Counted from the stretch's first letter, positions 1-9,940 are shown. The stretch: 64,000 nucleotides of DNA from Leguminivora glycinivorella (GCF_023078275.1 NC_062991.1:4588001-4652000), one strand, 5' to 3'. The notes: a model not told the origin generated them from the sequence alone. Program-made: numbers and translations.

Positions 1-660
1 AAACTTTTAACTTAGACAAAACAACCAACGAAAATTTAACTGATATATTATAGAAATAAGTAAAAATTGCAAAAATAAAATAAACATTTGTCACTAAGAA
101 AAAGGAGAGAAATTCAAATTCAGTGAGACGCTAACTCTTCATACTTACAAAGTTCATATTTGTTGCATTTAAAATATATAACAACTACACCTACATAAGA
201 ATGTAAATTAAAAAAAAATGAATAATTTAAATAATATTTCGGTCATTAATCCTGTAATGTTGTCAAGCAAACTTCATAAATGCACATTTTGAGTCGTCCT
301 TGGTATTCAAAACGCTTCGAAAACAATTATGTCACCGTCCAGTATAAGAGAGCTCCTTATTACAAGTGACAACAGTCATACAAATCTGTTGGTCCGATAG
401 GTCACGTTAAACTGGTCAAGTCGGTAGCTCAAGTAATAGCATCGAAACTATCGAATGTGACCGTTGCTAAAACGCGCGCCATTTTGACGAGATGCTTGGA
501 TCACAACGACGCAATATATATGAAAGCTTGCGGCGCTTAAGACTGTTTTCTTTCGAGTCACGTGTAACGTATTTTGGCGAGGCGTCCGGAGCACCGCCAT
601 CAGTGCGAGGCCGCTAACGCTGCGCTCTCAAGACGCACATGGGCCGCGCTTAAACACGTT
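1..660. other. no recognised feature
   Basis: AT-rich at the start, becoming more GC-rich from about 470. I see no open frame, terminal repeat, tRNA-like box or LINE tail. The GC-richer part (540-660) leads into the TACGGGG heptamer cluster but does not share the heptamer. Confidence 0.5.
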
Positions 661-798
661 CACTTTTGCGTTACGGGGAGGTTTTGATGAACCCCGTACG
701 CTGTCATCACTCAGTGCGGGTGAGAAAACGTGTTCACACCGCTGCGGAAGCTGTATTTTGGTCATTTTTACAACTACAAAAATGTACAATAAAGCTTA

Positions 799-830
799 TA
801 CATACATACATACATACATACATACATACA
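799..830. repeat. (CATA)n microsatellite
   Basis: About eight uninterrupted CATA units. It lies in the heptamer cluster and creates a spurious open frame on both strands. Confidence 0.95.
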
Positions 831-1274
831 AATATACATTTGGATTTCTCTTCAAAAGTATTATTTATTGATATATTAATTATATACGGGGTCTCAGGAA
901 CCCCGTACCGACCAGGGGACAAAAATTATATTTTAAAGAATTTGCTGGCCCGTACGGGGTTATGGGCACAGTATCGCTAGTGCAGTGCTTACTGAAATAC
1001 TTGTTATCGGCAAATTAAAAATGAAGCGCTCGAACCACACGTTAGAACTACTATATTCCAAAAACAAACGTTATCCCACACAATAAACGTCAAAATCACC
1101 ACAAATTGACATCTAATTGCAGGCAGGTAATTAAATATATGTTTTTAATATGTAAAAACGGTGGTGGTTTATGTTATGTTATGTATCTTTGATACTTAAT
1201 TATATTAACTACTTTCACAAAAATACAAGAGTGCGAAGTATCATATTTTTGATGTGTATTTTTTTTTATTAATA

Positions 1275-1375
1275 TAGTAGTAGTAATAGTAGTAGTAAAA
1301 CACTTTATTGTACCAGAAAATAATACAACACACAGGAAAAAGAGCTTATTACAAGTACAAAGGCGAACTTATCCC
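1275..1375 (-). mobile_element. LINE 3'-tail fragment with (GTA)n end
   Basis: A GTA-repeat run is followed by an ACACTTTATTGTAC-type segment and an A-rich stretch. Related sequence occurs at 7100-7200, at 53028-53110, and in opposite orientation at 25613-25703. The conserved core and the trinucleotide or tetranucleotide end suggest 3' ends of one 5'-truncated non-LTR retrotransposon family inserted on the minus strand here. No coding part is left. Confidence 0.5.
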
Positions 1376-1692
1376 ATATAATAATATAGCATATACATCG
1401 ATTGTTTTATTTCCCATCACTACTAATTTGTCGACCTTAATACTAAGCCCCGTATTTTTTCAATTTTAGTGCGATACGGGGATAAAATAACCCCGTATTT
1501 TCTTTTCTATATAATTTTCTGAGTTTTTATCGTATCCACGTGCGGGGATAATGAGACGTAGGAAATTTCATACTCTTACAGTTAGTCGAAAAAAATATAG
1601 GAATATCCAATATTTCAGGAACTTACAGCACTTTTAACAGACTTAGGCGTACGGGGCACTTTTATACCCGTAACGCACTACGATGTAAACTA

Positions 1693-3093
1693 TTACGGGG
1701 CGGATTGGGCCACGTAACGCACTAGATTATGGGTTAAGGTTTTGGCTTGCCCCAGCGAACGTGTTAAATTTGTAGCTGTAGGACAAGAAACTGCACTTCT
1801 ATATTCAGGCTTGTTATAGGGTAAGGTCTTTTTCTCGACAACATAGTAGTCAAGATCTCTTTCGACATTATCTAAACCCTGGTTCTCCACCAAACCCTCC
1901 TGAGTAGTCATGGTAATTAACTTGTCTATTATTTCTTCCATTAAAAGATCTTCATGCATAATCCTTCTTTCTTCTAGTTTAAGAGTGTCAAACATCTGTG
2001 TCCACTGCTTTTCAGTGCAACCTTTCAGTTCATCTGCTAATTTTGATGGTATCCGCTGCCAGGGATAAGTATCAAGCATAAGTTGAGCCAAAGGTGCCAT
2101 TACACACAGCTTCGGAAATTTGGGTTTACGCAAAAAATCATGTCCTTGTGACTTGAAAATGTCTTCCAAAATATCTCCACTTTCGTTTGCAAACTTATCA
2201 ATAAGCTTCATTAAATCTGCTTTACACATATTTTCTGCAAAAGGGACGTTGTTTATAGTCAACCAATCTTTCATTTCTTCCTTAGTGTTGAATGCGTCAG
2301 GTATTTGATAATCTTGAATTTCTTTGTTCAATTTGTCTTCAACTACCACTACTGAGTTTTTCTGCAATTGCGGTAGTAAATCATTTCTAAGCCATGCGTA
2401 CAAATGGCCTCCAGGTACGCCAGGATACGTATATGTGTCTACTTTAACTAAGCAGTTTTCTGTAATTGCCGCAATGCAGCATCTACGATATTTGCCATTG
2501 GCCTCCTCATGATTTCGGTAAATATGGTTATAATTTTCTTCTATATAAACTATTTTCCTGTTTTCTGATCTGTATTGGTTTAGTTTTTTGAAGTATCTCA
2601 ATCTATCCGCGACTCTTTTCGGATGCTCGGTTAGTATGTATTTTGTCGTCCCTGGGAGGATTCTCCAAATAAATCCAAGATCATTGAGATAATAATTAAG
2701 AGTATTTTTATCACAAGGTTTATTTTTTAATTCTAAATCGGCAATGAGTTTTTCCTTGGTTGGGATTTCTTGTTGCTCAATATAATGTTTTACTAGAATT
2801 TCTCTGATATCCGTGTAAGAAAAATTGTTTTTAACTACGACAAGTAGCTTTTGTTTATGCAGGCAAAATTCCTGAAGATGTGCAAATTTCCGGGTTTTCA
2901 TAGTTTCTATTTTATTTTGTAGTTTATTATAAACGTTTTCGCTGATACCGAGGAGTGGCGCACTGACGTTACATGTTAAAGTCTTTTTAGTGAAATACGC
3001 CATTTTCTCTGCCATCTGTAGTTTCATCCGTAAATCAATCAAATGCGCATCTTTTATCATTTGCTCCATATGAGCAAGTTGAACTTTATTCAT
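1693..3093 (-). CDS. IS630/Tc1-mariner-like (DDE_3) transposase-derived protein, catalytic acids substituted
   Basis: An uninterrupted 466-codon ORF, the longest in the window. Residues 85-180 look like the helical DNA-binding and linker region (KNTLNYYLNDLGFIWR at about 129-144). Residues 181-335 follow the RNase-H-like core of insect IS630-type transposases: IVYIEENYNH (181-190), LLPQLQKNSVVVVEDK (239-254), and LRKPKFPKL (321-329). From family knowledge, the first two motifs normally contain Asp (VYMDES, VVDN) and the third ends HPELNPIE with a catalytic Asp or Glu. Here the aligned positions read E185, E252 (D253 adjacent) and no acid after FPKL. The ORF is intact but probably inactive as a transposase. 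Residues 340-466 extend past the core without a recognised domain. The first Met is preceded by A/T-rich DNA and no intron is needed. It could be a domesticated gene or a young inactive copy; dN/dS would decide. Confidence 0.7.
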   Translation of the reverse strand: MNKVQLAHMEQMIKDAHLIDLRMKLQMAEKMAYFTKKTLTCNVSAPLLGISENVYNKLQNKIETMKTRKFAHLQEFCLHKQKLLVVVKNNFSYTDIREILVKHYIEQQEIPTKEKLIADLELKNKPCDKNTLNYYLNDLGFIWRILPGTTKYILTEHPKRVADRLRYFKKLNQYRSENRKIVYIEENYNHIYRNHEEANGKYRRCCIAAITENCLVKVDTYTYPGVPGGHLYAWLRNDLLPQLQKNSVVVVEDKLNKEIQDYQIPDAFNTKEEMKDWLTINNVPFAENMCKADLMKLIDKFANESGDILEDIFKSQGHDFLRKPKFPKLCVMAPLAQLMLDTYPWQRIPSKLADELKGCTEKQWTQMFDTLKLEERRIMHEDLLMEEIIDKLITMTTQEGLVENQGLDNVERDLDYYVVEKKTLPYNKPEYRSAVSCPTATNLTRSLGQAKTLTHNLVRYVAQSAP

Positions 3094-3235
3094 TTTGTTT
3101 TTGTTTCAACCTGAAGAAAAGAAAAATCAAAGATTGTAACTATTATATTATGATATTGCAAAAAGTGGACACAATTTTATGCATATTGAATAGTCTCCGA
3201 AAACGTGGTATATTCAGAGCATTACCTACTTTATT

Positions 3236-3650
3236 AAACATATCGTCTCGCTCGAATCTAGAGCAGAGCCCAACTTGGGTAGTACCTCTGCCTTACAGAA
3301 GACCGCAGCCAAATAGCACTAGGCCCTACTCCATAGTGTTGTGTTCCTGCCGGTGATTAAGGCAGCGAGAGCTCAAAAAGGGTGCGGTGCTGATGACGGG
3401 AGGACTTACGGGACTAACTTTTTCTGTTTATTGTCCTTTGAGTCGTCGGCAACCCGAACCCTCCTTAGAACTTGTAAACTCCTTTTTGCTGTGTAGGTAC
3501 TTAACACAGCAAAAGGGAATGTACAAGTTTCTAATGGGGTGTCAACGCGCATGTGACACTGTTTGAGTTGCAGGCGTCCATAGGTAACGGTGACCTCTTT
3601 ACATCAGGCGGGCCGTATGCTTGTTTGCCATCGACGTAGTATAAAAAAAA
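3236..3650 (+). mobile_element. CR1-like LINE 3'-end repeat
   Basis: A 0.4-kb element ending in TAGTATAAAAAAAA. Its last 135 bases (3515-3650) carry the same tail as the LINE ORF end at 56140-56505 (frame reading YKFLMG, then GGPYACLP). The first 280 bases match the inverted copy at 49938-50400. A stem with arms 3471-3494 and 3503-3527 is conserved in both. No full ORF remains; it is a 5'-truncated or non-autonomous derivative using a LINE tail. Confidence 0.7.
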
Positions 3651-4567
3651 AGTTTGCTTCTTAAGATTCTCAGAGGAATAAATAATCACAAAATAAATGC
3701 TACCCGAAATAAAGTTGAATGTAAAGGACAAATTTCTTATGCGAACCGCCAAGGAGTGGAATGGAATGCCCGAGTCTGTGTTAATGTACCTACCTAAACA
3801 ATGAATATTACAATCTTTATAGTCATTAACAAAAATACTTTATTTACTTATTTCAATCCCTTTTGTTAAAATATAAAATTATATGTCAAACGCTAATAAA
3901 ATCTATGTACCTATTTGTGTGTATAAATAGGTTCAAGTCGAGTATTGAGCTTCACTTCAAATATGGTACGGTATCTAAAATTGGACAACACACTGCCAAG
4001 GAGTGAGTGCATACTTATAAAAATCACGAATATATTCCAATACAAAGCTATTTCCTTTACAAAAAACAGTTAGTTACCACAAAAAACACTTTACCAATAT
4101 AAAATAAACAATAAAACACAGATTCTCACCTAATTTGTCAGTAATAAGCCAGCGGAGCGAAAAAACGCAGATCCACCTCGAAACAGCGCTGAGCGCAGAC
4201 TGAACTGAACGCGTCAGTCCTTGAATATGAGGGGTTGAGGGCAACGGAGGGGGCGGACACAAAGCAGGTATAGCGAACCCGTTCGGTTCCGGTTTTACAT
4301 TATCCTTTTTTTGCGTAAGGTGTATTCAATTGGCATCATTTTTTTTCAGAATTTTTTGCTATAATTATGTGGATAATATGAGCTTCCAAACGAGAGTTTA
4401 TAAAACAAAACAGTCGTTTGATTGGAAAGCGCAATCACAAAATGAGGGTTATAAATACATGTGAATAATGAAAAACAAACACTATCTTGTTTGTAAAATA
4501 TAGTAATAAATGTATATAAATCATAACTTCATGACCAATACTTAGCTTCTCAAAATCTCATCACTAC
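3651..4567. other. no recognised gene
   Basis: AT-rich spacer with a GC-richer patch at 4150-4290. Short open frames show no family similarity that I recognise. No palindromic element seen. Confidence 0.4.
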
Positions 4568-4742
4568 TCACTACATAGTATAAAACAAAGTCGCTTTCTG
4601 TGTCCCTATGTCCCTATGTATGCTTAAATCTTTAAAACTACGCAACGGATTTTGATGCGGTTTTTTTTAATAGATAGAGTGATTCTTGAGGAAGGTTTAC
4701 ATGTAGGTATAGTACCCGTGCGAAGCCGGGGCGGGTCGCTAG
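4568..4742 (+). mobile_element. short non-autonomous Helitron remnant
   Basis: Begins TCACTACATAGTATAAAAC and ends GGGTCGCTAG followed by host T, as expected of Helitrons (5' TC, 3' CTRR, insertion before T). A GC-rich CCCGTGCGAAGCCGGGG segment near the 3' end can form the short terminal hairpin. The interior is much shorter than the usual lepidopteran element, so it is probably internally deleted. Confidence 0.7.
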
Positions 4743-5247
4743 TATAGAATAAAACTAGGAAAACGAATTTTATCAGTATACAAATGCAGTCAAGACTTGA
4801 GCATTTTTACCGGGGAATGGAGACCTCCGCGTACTCCGCAAACGCTATCATCTAATAAACCAAAAATTTTCCCTACCTACCAATAACTCATACGCACAAC
4901 GCACAACGCATCATATAACGCAGTTATTAGAACTATAAATCTAAGTTAGACCACGGGTTATTTACCCCTGAATTGGGGAATCTTAAAAAAGACTTAAGAG
5001 ACATCTTTTGAGGAACATACTTATGCTATTTTATTTGTGTTATGTCAATACCATAATGGTTTTAGGCAGAATTATATGGTGTAAAATGAAATAAATTAAT
5101 TCCTTCAGGTGATTATTCTGTATATTATTTATATTTTATTTATCCATTGTTTTTTTTTAAAAAATCGTGCTTGCAACACCGTACACCGAAGACCCAGCAT
5201 TTGGATAAGTAGTTTTTCATTAGATTGATTTCATTATGTTTTATTAG
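4743..5247. other. no recognised feature
   Basis: AT-rich spacer between two Helitron-like copies. No open frame or inverted repeat of note. Confidence 0.4.
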
Positions 5248-5508
5248 CACTAATATTATAAATGGGAAAGTGTGTGTGTCTGATTATGTTTTATATTATA
5301 AATGGGAAAGTGTGTGTGCCCGTTTGTTTGTTTGGCCGTCTTTCAAGTCAAAACGGAGCGATGCGACAAATTGACGTGGTTTAATAATAAATGTAGATAA
5401 TTGAAGGGATGGAGAGTGACATAGGCTACTTTTTGTCTTTTCCTCACTCCCACTTCACTAAAATGGGGGGTATGGAGCATTCCGCAAGTTTGGAATTTAA
5501 CACGAGAA
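5248..5508 (+). mobile_element. Helitron-like repeat, 5' part with internal duplication
   Basis: Starts CTAATATTATAAATGGGAAAG and carries the family words CGTCTTTCA, AACGGAGCGA and ATAGGCTACTTTTTGTC. The first 45 bases are repeated at about 5290. The CTAGT end seen in the copies at 6452 and 40988 is missing, so this copy is 3' truncated. Confidence 0.65.
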
Positions 5509-5595
5509 ATAAAAAAATAAACAAATTAAGTCTCTCTAGATTTCATTAAGATTTAATTTACAAATAAGTTATCTTATACATTTAAACGAGCAATT

Positions 5596-5632
5596 CTTGT
5601 ATATTTATTTATTTATTTATATATATATTTAT
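5596..5632. repeat. (TTTA)n/(TA)n low-complexity run
   Basis: Short TTTA and TA repeat immediately before the repeat starting near 5636; it may be that repeat's tail or target. Confidence 0.8.
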
Positions 5633-5635
5633 TTA

Positions 5636-6060
5636 CACTGACGATCTCGGAAACCGCTCTAACGATTTCGCAGAAATTTGTTATGTGGGGGTTTTTGGGG
5701 GTGAAAAATCGGTCTAACTTATCCTTAGGTCCCGGAAAACGCGAATTTTCGAGTTTTCATGCGTTTTTCTTCGCGCGCCATCTCGTGTGCAGTAGTTGTA
5801 CTGTTAAGACAGAATTCTTTCGGTCGATGTAAGTACTATTTATTGCAAACACTAGATGGCGACACAGGTCAAGGCTAAAACGAATAGAAAAATACACTAT
5901 TTGAGTTTTTGTGGCGAAATGCGCGCCATCTCGTGTGGAGTAGTTGTGTTGTTAAGGCTGAGAATTCTTTCGCTCGATGTAGGTACTATTCATTTTTGAA
6001 CTAGATGGCGACACATGTCAAGGATATGAAACAGAACCGAGCGAAGCTCGGTTGCCCAAA
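5636..6060. repeat. interspersed repeat with two tandem units
   Basis: Two similar units of roughly 105-115 bp start at about 5765 and 5921, sharing GCGCGCCATCTCGTGTG, AGAATTCTTTCG and CTAGATGGCGACACA. The region ends in a small palindrome, CCGAGCGAAGCTCGG (6037-6051). Class unknown; no coding capacity. Confidence 0.6.
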
Positions 6061-6451
6061 TATTTGTACATAATGACATTAAGCCCCAGTAGGTTTTCGC
6101 TTTACGTCACGCGTTACTTAAAGGACCTTCAACTTGCTAAACATGTTACCGTGAGGGTAGTTGTAACTTTGTTATAGTTTTAGAAATTTGACTTGACTGT
6201 TTCGCAAGTTTGCGAGTTTAAGCTGGTTTGGAGGGTTATGTATTTTGTTATTTGATAAACAGGTATATAAGAAGTTAGTGAAAGGTAGTTTATCGTGGAA
6301 ACTATAATATTGCATTAAGGTAATTACAGAATGCGGGTCCACCTTAAATGTAATCGACCTTACGAGGGTGTGAGAATAAGAAAAGAAATATTGTTTAATG
6401 GCTGCTAAAACTTCAATTAAAAGTAGTACTCAGGATTCCAATCCTTACTAA

Positions 6452-6631
6452 TCCTTATTACTCGTATTAAATGGGAAAGTGTGTGTGTCTGTTTGTTTGT
6501 CCATCTTTCACGGCAAAACGGAGCGACGAATTGACGTGATTTTTTAAGTAGAGATAGTCGAAGGGATTGAGAGTGACATAGGCTACTTTTTGTCTCTTTC
6601 TAACGAGAGCGCAGCCGCGGGCAAAGGCTAG
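6452..6631 (+). mobile_element. short non-autonomous Helitron
   Basis: Same family as 5248 and 40988, with a full 3' end: GCAGCCGCGGGCAAAGGCTAG followed by T. The hairpin-forming GC-rich segment lies just before the end. Compact, about 180 bp. Confidence 0.75.
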
Positions 6632-6684
6632 TTGAGAATAAAAATAAACAGAGAAATATTTATGCAGTACAGCCCGGTCGTCAG

Positions 6685-6740
6685 TTTCACGTGCTCTGCC
6701 TACCCCTAATGGGAATACAGGAGTGAGTATATGTACGAGT
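6685..6740 (+). repeat. fragment of the CATA-ended repeat family
   Basis: CACGTGCTCTGCCTACCCC and the following ATACAGG-GTGA are the inverse of the segment at 12660-12720 and 24850-24910. Only this end survives. Confidence 0.5.
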
Positions 6741-6884
6741 ATGTAGGTAGTATATTCTGTGCTGCAGTTAGGCGCATTAGGCAGGCGCTCTAATAGGTAC
6801 CTGATCGAATTTCCCTAGTGTTCTCAAGGGACTGCCTGGTCCTGATAACGAGCTGATAGTCTGCCATGTCCTTATCAGAGGATA

Positions 6885-6946
6885 GTGACAGATGACGTTA
6901 CTATTTAAACGTTGCATAGCGCTTAAATAGTAACGTCATCTGTCAC
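6885..6946. repeat. perfect 24-bp inverted repeat (fold-back)
   Basis: Arms 6885-6908 and 6923-6946 pair without mismatch around a 14-base loop. No tail or target duplication is visible, so it may be a MITE remnant or a simple hairpin. Confidence 0.85.
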
Positions 6947-7022
6947 CAAAAGAAACAAATGACTACGCGTCTGCTATTATAGCAGTATACGTGTCCACGA
7001 ATGTATTAATATTATATAAGTA

Positions 7023-7200
7023 ATAATAAATAATAAATATTGGGGACACCTTACTCAGAAGGGTGCAATATATGGCCTACCAAATAGTAGGCTGTGCATT
7101 CTAATAAAGTAGTAGTAGTAATACACTTTATTGTACAAAGATAAAAATACACACAGTAAAGAAAAAAGAACACACACATCGTTTGTACAAATTTGTGCAT
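7023..7200 (-). mobile_element. SINE-A tail fragment next to a LINE-tail fragment
   Basis: 7023-7065 matches the inverted tail of the SINE at 44260-44516 (AATATTGGGGACACCTTAC). From 7100 a GTA repeat and ACACTTTATTGTACAAAG form another copy of the LINE tail described at 1275. Both are 3' end remnants on the minus strand. Confidence 0.6.
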
Positions 7201-7278
7201 TCTAATAAATATGTTACTTTGTACAAAATCAGCTGAAAATCTCCCAAAATTTCGTTATAATAAAACTAAAACCTCTCC

Positions 7279-7432
7279 TCGCCATGTCTTGCGTTGGCGA
7301 CGGTCGTGCGACCGTCGCCGTCGCGTCTTATCGCATCGTCTGCTTCCATATCGATAAGGTTTGATTTCGTATGCGTCGCATCGCCGTCGCGCGACCATCG
7401 CACGACCGTCGCCCACGCAAGCCACGGCGTTA
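7279..7432. mobile_element. GC-rich MITE, copy 1
   Basis: A palindromic element whose arms begin CGCCATGTCTTGCGT and end CACGCAAGCCACGGCGT, rich in CGGTCG and CGACCG. The inner part matches the copy at 59062-59203 nearly base for base. Its GC content contrasts sharply with flanking DNA. Arms are full of stop-free frames, which explains a 91-codon open frame here. Confidence 0.85.
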
Positions 7433-7935
7433 CGGCACAGAATATATAATAGTACAAGTACAGAAGGCCCACTGCTTTGATGTTCACGAAATGCCGCCTT
7501 TTTAAATGCCTACAAAATTCTAACAAAGAAACGAGCCGCACGTGCGCAGCGTCGGAGGATAGGGTTGTCTACGGATTAAAACGAATTTAATTAGAATGTT
7601 ATAAAGTTATAATTACTGTTATATTCAAGTCTTGGGTAGGTACTTTGTAGGTATATATACGGTATTTATATATTTTTGTTTAAGTCCCAACATCACAAGC
7701 CTTATTGAACTTTTTCGTGGGACTTTTTCTTCATGATGACTATTTAACTAAGCATTATTAGCCATTCCACACTCGGACATCACATATGAACCTTAAAAAA
7801 ACTTGCGACGTAAAGTAACAATAGAAAGTGCGAATGTGCGTTCCGTGAGAACGCGCGCCAACCCTGCTTAGGCCGCGAACTCGCGGCCGCCAGCATGTAC
7901 TTGTAGCGCGGCGATAGAATAGCGGAGTGAGCCGC
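7433..7935. repeat. interrupted copy of a repeat also at 54605-54860
   Basis: 7433-7520 and 7855-7935 match the two halves of the 54.6-kb repeat (shared words AGTACAAGTACAGAAGG, CCGCGAACTCGCGG and AGCATGTACTTGTAGCGCGG or its variant). About 330 bases of unrelated AT-rich DNA separate the halves here. A weaker copy of the first half is at 29085-29180. Confidence 0.65.
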
Positions 7936-8399
7936 CCCTGCTATTAGATAAACTTTCAATAATCTACTTATTTCACCAAAAACTATGAACCAACTGAACC
8001 TAAAGTTACCCAGTGATACTCCAGAGGTCTACTTCGTAATAATTTCTTAACAAGATTCTCCCATTGGGCCTTATTATTTATTAAGGTAGCATGTACTCGT
8101 AGAAAATAATTTTAAACGCTAGAAACTAGGTACAGTCAAGTTGAGAAATATCTTTACAAAGCAATTTTCTAATATTGTACCTTTTATACACTATTACCTT
8201 ATTGTCACATTCTTATTTAGATAATATCTCCATATTATGTATATGTATATTTTGGCATATTGTCTTGCAAATATGATAATGAACTAGTTGAATTACCAAA
8301 AAATAATTTGACATAATGACTTAGAACATAATTATGTATAGATAACTAAATTTAGAAACGAATAGCTGTGATACATAAATCTTACTCTGCATTGAATTA

Positions 8400-8545
8400 A
8401 CAAAAAGGCGACCAGAATTTGTCGTTTACTTCTCAATTCATAAAGAAAATGCCCCCGCCAGGATTTGAACCCAGCTATGTATATGACCTATAAGGCCGTT
8501 GAGCGTATTGCGTACTGCAGTGCTCGCTACATCTGTACTCGTGTC
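8400..8545 (-). mobile_element. degenerate tRNA-headed SINE
   Basis: On the minus strand GGGTTCAAATCCTGG is a B-box-like motif followed by a CGGGGGCATTTT body start. The A box is weak. It looks like a pol III-type SINE head, not a functional tRNA, because acceptor and anticodon stems do not pair. Confidence 0.5.
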
Positions 8546-8875
8546 TAAAGCCAATCGACTTCCGATCGAGTTACCCTAGTATCCCCCAGGGGCTCGTACT
8601 AATTCGTTAACAAGATTCGATCGACCTCATATCGCACTTGTGCTATTCCTACCAATATTATACGGAATCATAGCTTGGAAGAAAATAGAAGGGGAAGAAA
8701 TAGAAATTAAAAAGTGACTTAATTGTACAGATCGATTTACAGGAGCTGCCACGAATGGAACGAATGTGTGAATGAAAATAATATAGTTATGCAATTTATG
8801 CATGTGTGTGAGTGTGACAAATTAACCAATATAATCGTAGCTCTTGACAGTTACGACGTACTGTGTTAATGGCGA

Positions 8876-9034
8876 TCTACACATAGACGACGCACGTCGT
8901 AAGATGCGGAACAGACGCCAGCGCCGCGCCACCCAGTAATTTCAAAAACGTGATGAGAAGACGTTTTTTAAATTACACTCTAGCGACGTGGCGCAGGCGT
9001 CCGCTCCACGCCCCATGTCCCTCGCCGCGCGTGT
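8876..9034. mobile_element. GC-rich fold-back MITE, short copy
   Basis: A shorter, diverged relative of the element at 9321-9624: arms carry GACGACGCACGTCG, CAGCGCCGCGCCACC and the inverse GACGTGGCGCAGGCGTCCGC around a central ACGTTTTTTAAATTACA. No target duplication seen. Confidence 0.7.
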
Positions 9035-9320
9035 GTATTTTACGCCTTACAGCTTGGCAAAAAAAGAGAAGGGGAAAAAATAATAGAAGTAGTATAGGTA
9101 CATAGTTATTTTACTACTTATCTGAGAAGAAATTGTAACCAGTCGTTCGTTTATGCTCAATCGAGTTCAGAGCGAGTTCCCCTAGTTCCCCGAAGACTAA
9201 TCCGTTAACAAGGTTCCGACCGTTCGTAACTAATGTGACGCGTCTTCGAACTTAACTTATGCGTTAGCGTTACTACGTGCTTTGGCGATGTCAGAGTAAA
9301 ATGAGTAAGTTACTCTGTTA

Positions 9321-9624
9321 ACACTCAGGCGACGCATGTCTTAAGACGCGGAATGGACGTCAGCGCCACGCCGCCCGAATGTAATTTGAAAAACGTCTCC
9401 TCAGTACATTTTGTATATTAGGAAGGACGTAAAACGCGCCCCAGGCGACGCGTCGCTTGGGGCGCGTCGCTTGAGGCGCGTGCCGTGTCGCCTGGGGGCG
9501 CGTCTTACGTCCTACCTATACAAAATGTACCGAGGAGACGTTTTTTAAATTACATTCGGGCGGCGTGGCGCTGACGTCCGTTCCGCGTCTTAAGACATGC
9601 GTCGCCTGAGTGTGGATAGTCCCT
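9321..9624. mobile_element. GC-rich fold-back MITE, long copy
   Basis: Two arms of about 130 bp (9321-9450 and 9489-9613) pair over nearly their whole length around a central GCGTCGCTTGGGGCGCG-rich loop. Outer sequence reads ACACTCAGGCGACGCATG and inner sequence GCGCCCCAGGCGAC. The right side extends to GGATAGTCCC, matching the copy starting at 63711. Transcribed either way it would give a long stable hairpin RNA. Confidence 0.85.
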
Positions 9625-9690
9625 AAGATAAAATCCGGTTTTTTACACAAATGTACCTAAACCTTATTTTCCTCGACCAGCGGAGTGTTA

Positions 9691-9817
9691 GGCCTGATTT
9701 ACACGTCGTGCAAACTCGCATGCGATTTTAGTTGCGGTTACGTACAATTTTGCAGATCCATCAAATACCGCAATGTAATAAAACTCGTATGCGAGTTCTC
9801 GTGCCGTCTAAATGGGT
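9691..9817. mobile_element. MITE with CGAACTCGCATGCG-type arms, copy 1
   Basis: Arms read GTGCAAACTCGCATGCG on the left and CGTATGCGAGTTCTCGTG on the right, with TACCGCAATGTAATAAAA inside. A copy in opposite orientation lies at 12365-12464. Confidence 0.75.
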
Positions 9818-9819
9818 CC

Positions 9820-9940
9820 TTAGGGTCGGCAACGCGTTCGTAAATCATCTGGATTTGCAGGCGCCCGTAGGCTTCGAAGCATGCTTACTACCAGGCAGAC
9901 TGTACGCTTGTTTGCCACCGACGTAGCATTAAAAAAACCT
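9820..9940 (+). mobile_element. CR1-like LINE 3' tail fragment
   Basis: GGTCGGCAACGCG, TTGCAGGCGCCCGTAGGC and GCTTGTTTGCCACCGACGTA followed by an A run. Same tail as 3515-3650 and 56390-56500. It abuts the MITE on its left. Confidence 0.7.

Larger units (their letters stand above)
672..1724. repeat. cluster of TACGGGG / CCCCGTA heptamers, partly as inverted pairs
   Basis: Ten exact copies of TACGGGG or its complement lie at about 672, 692, 885, 901, 953, 1448, 1475, 1491, 1650 and 1694. Three neighbouring pairs (672/692, 885/901, 1475/1491) are inverted with 9-13 bases between them and could form hairpins. The last copy overlaps the stop region of the transposase-like ORF on the minus strand, so the whole cluster lies downstream of that ORF. 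The word CGTAACGCACTA also occurs twice (about 1669 and 1713). Possible readings are subterminal binding sites of a DNA transposon or a structured 3' UTR. Neither is proven. Confidence 0.75.

Noticed and set aside
666..980. 104-codon plus-strand ORF
   Set aside because: Built from a CATA microsatellite and the TACGGGG repeats; the opposite strand is open too, and no family pattern is visible.
7266..7541. 91-codon minus-strand ORF
   Set aside because: Half of it is the stop-poor GC-rich MITE; the same MITE at 59 kb creates similar frames.
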